From Pseudomonadales bacterium (GTDB taxonomy: Bacteria > Pseudomonadota > Gammaproteobacteria > Pseudomonadales > Pseudohongiellaceae), in the NCBI GenBank assembly GCA_024234395.1, contig JACKOH010000002.1:1798001-1862000 (forward strand): 64,000 nt of DNA, given 5' to 3'. Below are positions 60,863 through 64,000 of this stretch, one piece after another. Under the pieces are notes generated by a model. That model was not told where the DNA came from, did no database searches, and saw nothing but the letters and a program-made list of their open reading frames with translations. Made by a program: the position numbers and the translations under genes. The number at the start of each line of letters is the position of its first letter. The first letter of the stretch is position 1.

Positions 60863-62164
60863 TCAGGGATCTTCCAGGCGTCGGCCCGGACAGGCCGACC
60901 CGTTCAGGGCGGTCACCCGTAACAGGTTGATCCCCTTGCTGGCAAAGTCGTCCATCGCCTGGCAGGGCGTATAGGTGAAGCGCAGGTCCAACTCGTCACC
61001 GGGGCCGAGGCCGCGGTTGGCAAGCAGGGGACTGACATCGTAGATCGCCTCGTTACGCGCCAGGCCCAGTTCGCGGAGATTGGTCAGACCGGCCAGTGGA
61101 TGCAGGTCGCCGAGGAGATTGTTTTCCAGACGCAGCACCGTGAGATTGGAGAGACCGGAGAGCGGGGTGAGATCGGATATCCGGTTATCGCTGAGGAACA
61201 GCGCCTCCAGCTGTGTCATACCGGCCAGCGGGCCGATATCGGAGATGGCGTTGCCATTCAGGCCCAGCTTGATCATGTCAGTCATCTCACTCAGGGCATG
61301 GATGTCGCTGATCCGATTATCGTGCAGCCACAGCAGCTTGAGCCGGGTCATGCCGTTCAGCGGCGAAGTATCGACAATCCGGTTGCCGTAAAGACGCAGG
61401 TGAGTGAGCTTGGTCAGGCCCCGCAGTGGTTCCAGATCGCTGATGTTCTGTAGGTGCACACGCAGATGACGCAGCTCGGTCAGGCCGCTGAGGGGAGACA
61501 GGTCGTCGACACCGTTGAACACCACGTTCGGATCGCGGCCATCGTCGAAGGCCAGATAATGCTGCAACTGATAAGGGTACAGGCCGTGCACCTGGAGCCG
61601 GGTCAGTTTTGTCAGTTCGCTCAGTAGACCGAGGTCTTCGATCGGGTTCTCGCTGATTATCAGCTCGGTGAGATTGGTCAGCCCCCGTAACGGGCCGATA
61701 TCGCTGATCCAGTTGGTATGCAGGTTTAACAGTTGCAGATTGGTCAGTTCGGCAAGTGGCCCGATATCCGTGACCAATCGGTTGATAATGCTGAGACTGG
61801 TCAGACCGGTCAGATTCTGAATCCCGGCCAGATCCTCGAACGGCCGATCCGGTGAGGGTCTCAGAGTCCCCCCATAAACGACCCGTTCAATACGGGTGGG
61901 CACGATCAGTTCAGTAAGACGTGAAGCCACCTCACAAGTCAGAGGCTGCTGTGTATTCAATGCCAGCGCTTCGCGGACCACGGTTTCGAGATCCGGATCG
62001 GCAAAGGTCACCAGAGCGGAATCAGGATAATCTCTGCAGTGCGCATCGGGTGCCACGACCGGCTGCGATTGAGCGGCAACGGCACCCGGGACCAGCGGCA
62101 GCAGGAGGGTACTCAGCACCGTGCCCATCAGCGCTGGGCGTGAAATTCTGGTCAGGCTCTTCAT
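60863..62164 (-). CDS. Secreted leucine-rich-repeat protein (SDS22/internalin-type repeats)
   Basis: A 433-residue secreted protein (signal peptide ends PGAVAAQ). After an N-terminal cap with cysteines (CRDYPDSALV, QQPLTCEVASRL), roughly eleven 21-22-residue repeats of the form LTNLxxLxLxxNxISDIxPLxG run from about residue 95 to 400, the SDS22-like pattern. One longer, irregular repeat (YQLQHYLAFDDGRDPNVVFNG) sits after the fourth or so. The C-terminal end has two Cys (TPCQAMDDF, GSACPG). It should be extracytoplasmic and bind a partner protein. There is no sorting signal of the LPXTG type. Confidence 0.85.
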   Translation of the reverse strand: MKSLTRISRPALMGTVLSTLLLPLVPGAVAAQSQPVVAPDAHCRDYPDSALVTFADPDLETVVREALALNTQQPLTCEVASRLTELIVPTRIERVVYGGTLRPSPDRPFEDLAGIQNLTGLTSLSIINRLVTDIGPLAELTNLQLLNLHTNWISDIGPLRGLTNLTELIISENPIEDLGLLSELTKLTRLQVHGLYPYQLQHYLAFDDGRDPNVVFNGVDDLSPLSGLTELRHLRVHLQNISDLEPLRGLTKLTHLRLYGNRIVDTSPLNGMTRLKLLWLHDNRISDIHALSEMTDMIKLGLNGNAISDIGPLAGMTQLEALFLSDNRISDLTPLSGLSNLTVLRLENNLLGDLHPLAGLTNLRELGLARNEAIYDVSPLLANRGLGPGDELDLRFTYTPCQAMDDFASKGINLLRVTALNGSACPGRRLEDP

Positions 62165-62174
62165 TGCGGGGTCC

Positions 62175-63731
62175 TCAATCGATCGCCATCATTTCCACTG
62201 CCAGGTTCATGACCATTCCGCCGGCCCGGTCATCGCGATCCAGAATAGCCAACCGGTCTAGGTAGGCCTCCAGTGAATCCAGCTTGCCAGTGCTGGTGCA
62301 CACGTCGATGAACACACCATCGAAGCCGGTTCTTACCTGCACTGCCTGCCAGATTTTATCCAGTACCGGCTGGTAGATGTCTGTCGCCAGCCAGCCACGA
62401 TCGAGGCCGCGTTTGATGGCGATTCCTAACATTGCGGTAGCCGACAGTTCAGCGAAAGAGCCGGGTACATCGATCACCTGTCGCCACAGTCCGTCCGCGC
62501 GTTGCCATGCACGCAGGCTTTCCAGGTGAGCCAGGTAGGCATTCATCAGCTGCGGGTAGGCTGGATGAGATTGCGGAAAATCACTCAGCACCAGGGCCAG
62601 TCCCAGGACCGGAAAAGCATTGCCCCGACCCCAGGCCACGTCAGCAAGTGGAGAATGCCGATACAGGCCATCCGTGCGCAGTAGAAGTCGCTGCATAAAC
62701 CGCACATGCCGCGCGACCATGTCGAAGTAGGTGTCGTTACCAGTTAGCTTTCCCGCCCTGGTTAGCAGTGGTGGTGCCATGAACACGGCATCGCTCATTT
62801 CGTAATGGAACGGCATGGCGTCAAGCAGATCACCCTGCTCATCAAAAGCCAGGTCCGCCGCTTTCACGGTCAGCTCCAGCGCCTCGGGGTTACCGGTCCG
62901 CTCAGCATATTCCGCGAACACCAGCTGCCCGGCCAGTACCGAAGAACTGTCGATTGCAATGTCCAGCCCGGCCAGGTAGGGCGCCAGCAGCTGCTGCACA
63001 TCATCCACTTCGCCGAGACGCAGGCGACCGATCAGTCCCATACCCGGCACATAGGCCGGGGTACTGAAATCGTGCCCGTACTGTGAGGCGAGTTGCCGGG
63101 CCAGCTGAGCCGGCGAGCGGGATAATCGACGCTGGATTTCCAGGCGGGCGGGAGACCGCTCCAGCTCACTGAAGCGGTTCAGAAGGGCAGTGCTCAGTGG
63201 ATCATTTGTCGGCAACAGCACCGGCACAGTGCCGATGCCTGCCAGTGGAGACTGTTCCGCGGCGACTTCGAATTCCTCGCTGCCGGGACCGTCGGCAATG
63301 ATCAGGTCGGGAGCCTGTACACCAAGCCAGCGCCACAGTGCATGGGCAACCGGCTGCTCGGCATAGGCGCGCCCGGTGGGAGGGAACTGAAGCTGTTCGG
63401 CTTCCGGATTGGCGGATGGAATGACGATCAGGTTGACCATTCTGTCAGCCGCCGGCAGCTGGCCGTACTGATTGAGGATAGTACGGGCCCGTTCGCTAGA
63501 GGCGAGGCTGTCTTCGCTGTCGTCGTCATCGCTACCGCTGCCGTTTCCCCGCAGCCCCGCCAGGACAACAACGGTCCTGGCCGATTGCGGCCCGGCGTCG
63601 ACTCCGTAAGCCCGGATCAGTTGGCGACCGCCAGTGAGTCCCACTTCCCATTCCCGGACCTGTGCCTGGGATGCGGCGCCATGAAGCAATAAAATTGCCA
63701 ATAACACGACGGAATTAAATCGAATGGTCAT
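62175..63731 (-). CDS. Secreted protein with an N-terminal alpha/beta domain and C-terminal GH88/105-like domain
   Basis: A 518-residue secreted protein. ATG 63731 begins a signal peptide (VVLLAILLLHGAASQAQ). Residues about 25-200 have a Rossmann-like pattern (TVVVLAGLRGNGSG, VNLIVIPSANPEAEQL, PDLIIADGPGSEEF) reminiscent of M14-type/desuccinylase folds; the zinc ligands are not evident. The C-terminal (alpha/alpha)6 half (residues about 265-515) has DAMPFHYEMSDAVFMAPPLL and AWGRGNAFPVLGLALVL, matching GH88/GH105 unsaturated glucuronyl/rhamnogalacturonyl hydrolases. It may process polysaccharide oligomers. It ends 10 bases before the LRR gene's start, so they are probably cotranscribed. Confidence 0.75.
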   Translation of the reverse strand: MTIRFNSVVLLAILLLHGAASQAQVREWEVGLTGGRQLIRAYGVDAGPQSARTVVVLAGLRGNGSGSDDDDSEDSLASSERARTILNQYGQLPAADRMVNLIVIPSANPEAEQLQFPPTGRAYAEQPVAHALWRWLGVQAPDLIIADGPGSEEFEVAAEQSPLAGIGTVPVLLPTNDPLSTALLNRFSELERSPARLEIQRRLSRSPAQLARQLASQYGHDFSTPAYVPGMGLIGRLRLGEVDDVQQLLAPYLAGLDIAIDSSSVLAGQLVFAEYAERTGNPEALELTVKAADLAFDEQGDLLDAMPFHYEMSDAVFMAPPLLTRAGKLTGNDTYFDMVARHVRFMQRLLLRTDGLYRHSPLADVAWGRGNAFPVLGLALVLSDFPQSHPAYPQLMNAYLAHLESLRAWQRADGLWRQVIDVPGSFAELSATAMLGIAIKRGLDRGWLATDIYQPVLDKIWQAVQVRTGFDGVFIDVCTSTGKLDSLEAYLDRLAILDRDDRAGGMVMNLAVEMMAID

Positions 63732-63826
63732 AGGAAGCCCCAACTGCTTGTAGTTTTTATTACAGGAACTTTATTCAGCAAAAAACACTATCACAAAGCT
63801 GCGGAAATGGCACGAGCGCCCTGGGG

Positions 63827-64000
63827 TCACTGTACCTTGCTTTGCAGCCAGGCATCACGGAACGCAATTTGCGCGGTACTCGGTTCCTCCACAGGTGAGA
63901 TAAGCAGACGCTGCGATGCCGCGAAGTGCAGTTCTGCGCTGCGACTCTCACCGCGCTGGATGAACTCGATGGTAGCGGACTGGCCGGGATCGGCGCGTCG
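63827..64000 (-). CDS. C-terminus of a probable PDZ-containing protein (cut by window edge)
   Basis: An open frame enters from beyond base 64000 and stops with TGA at 63827. The 57 visible residues include GQSATIEFIQRGESRSAELHF, the pattern of the last strands of a PDZ domain, then AFRDAWLQSKVQ. This could be the end of an M61-type peptidase or another PDZ protein. Too little is visible to be sure. Confidence 0.55.
   Translation of the reverse strand, partial: RRADPGQSATIEFIQRGESRSAELHFAASQRLLISPVEEPSTAQIAFRDAWLQSKVQ

Overview
The window looks like the chromosome of a free-living, aerobic, probably marine Gammaproteobacterium of moderately high GC. The evidence is the xseB-ispA-dxs operon, TonB-dependent receptors, two dipeptide/oligopeptide ABC systems, a PQQ-type quinoprotein, periplasmic haem, copper and molybdenum redox enzymes, a bacterial (6-4) photolyase-type protein with its usual neighbours, and a cobalamin riboswitch. 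The genus cannot be fixed from this sequence. I see no tRNA, rRNA, CRISPR array, phage or intact insertion sequence. Two transposase-less inverted-repeat elements are present.

Layout. 1-9.8 kb: the 5' part of a TonB receptor, a HAD phosphatase, a secreted cupin, a secreted PQQ propeller dehydrogenase, the isoprenoid operon xseB-ispA-dxs (minus strand), a frameshifted membrane protein, a MAPEG protein and a MarR regulator. 9.9-16 kb: a complete Opp-type operon (binding protein, two permeases, two ATPases) with overlapping stops and starts; its second permease carries an unusual fibronectin-III-like insert. 16-20 kb: an OmpA-type lipoprotein, a large unknown secreted protein, and a secreted-protein gene broken by one in-frame stop. 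20-26.4 kb: a second, YejABEF-like transporter with the ATPase as two separate genes. 26.4-29.1 kb: an acyl-activating enzyme and an MscS channel, closed by a strong terminator.

29.2-32.6 kb is a more AT-rich accessory stretch: a DUF4956 membrane protein, small proteins, a DUF2784 protein, and two divergent genes (an SDR and a GFA/CENP-V-fold protein) that have both lost their 5' ends at one deletion scar. 32.7-37.7 kb holds three divergent paralogues of an uncharacterised secreted family plus a di-haem cytochrome c and a divergent pyrophosphatase. 37.9-46.7 kb is a photolyase neighbourhood (photolyase, DCC thiol protein, SDR, multicopper oxidase, renalase-like flavoprotein, B12-riboswitch-controlled TonB receptor, DUF2256). 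46.7-52.2 kb: a fasciclin protein, a membrane-anchored small heat-shock protein under a textbook sigma-32 promoter, a glutamate-type dehydrogenase, a secreted metallo-beta-lactamase-fold protein and MetY.

52.5-59 kb is a periplasmic oxidation cluster: a cytochrome c fused to a PHM-like copper monooxygenase, a DUF302 protein, and a Tat-exported PaoABC-like molybdenum aldehyde oxidoreductase, followed by two small coupled genes. A 268-bp palindromic element is inserted exactly at the last stop codon. 59.3-64 kb (minus strand): a GyrI-like protein, a secreted alpha/beta hydrolase, a secreted leucine-rich-repeat protein, a secreted GH88/105-like protein, and the 3' end of a probable PDZ protein.

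The clearest oddities are the FN3-like insert in the permease, the head-to-head deletion scar, the two decayed genes (frameshift and in-frame stop), and the multi-hairpin MITE at 59.0-59.3 kb. I did not find a convincing wholly new multigene defence or biosynthetic system. The best candidate for an undescribed pathway is the 32.7-37.7 kb cluster of secreted paralogues with its di-haem cytochrome.
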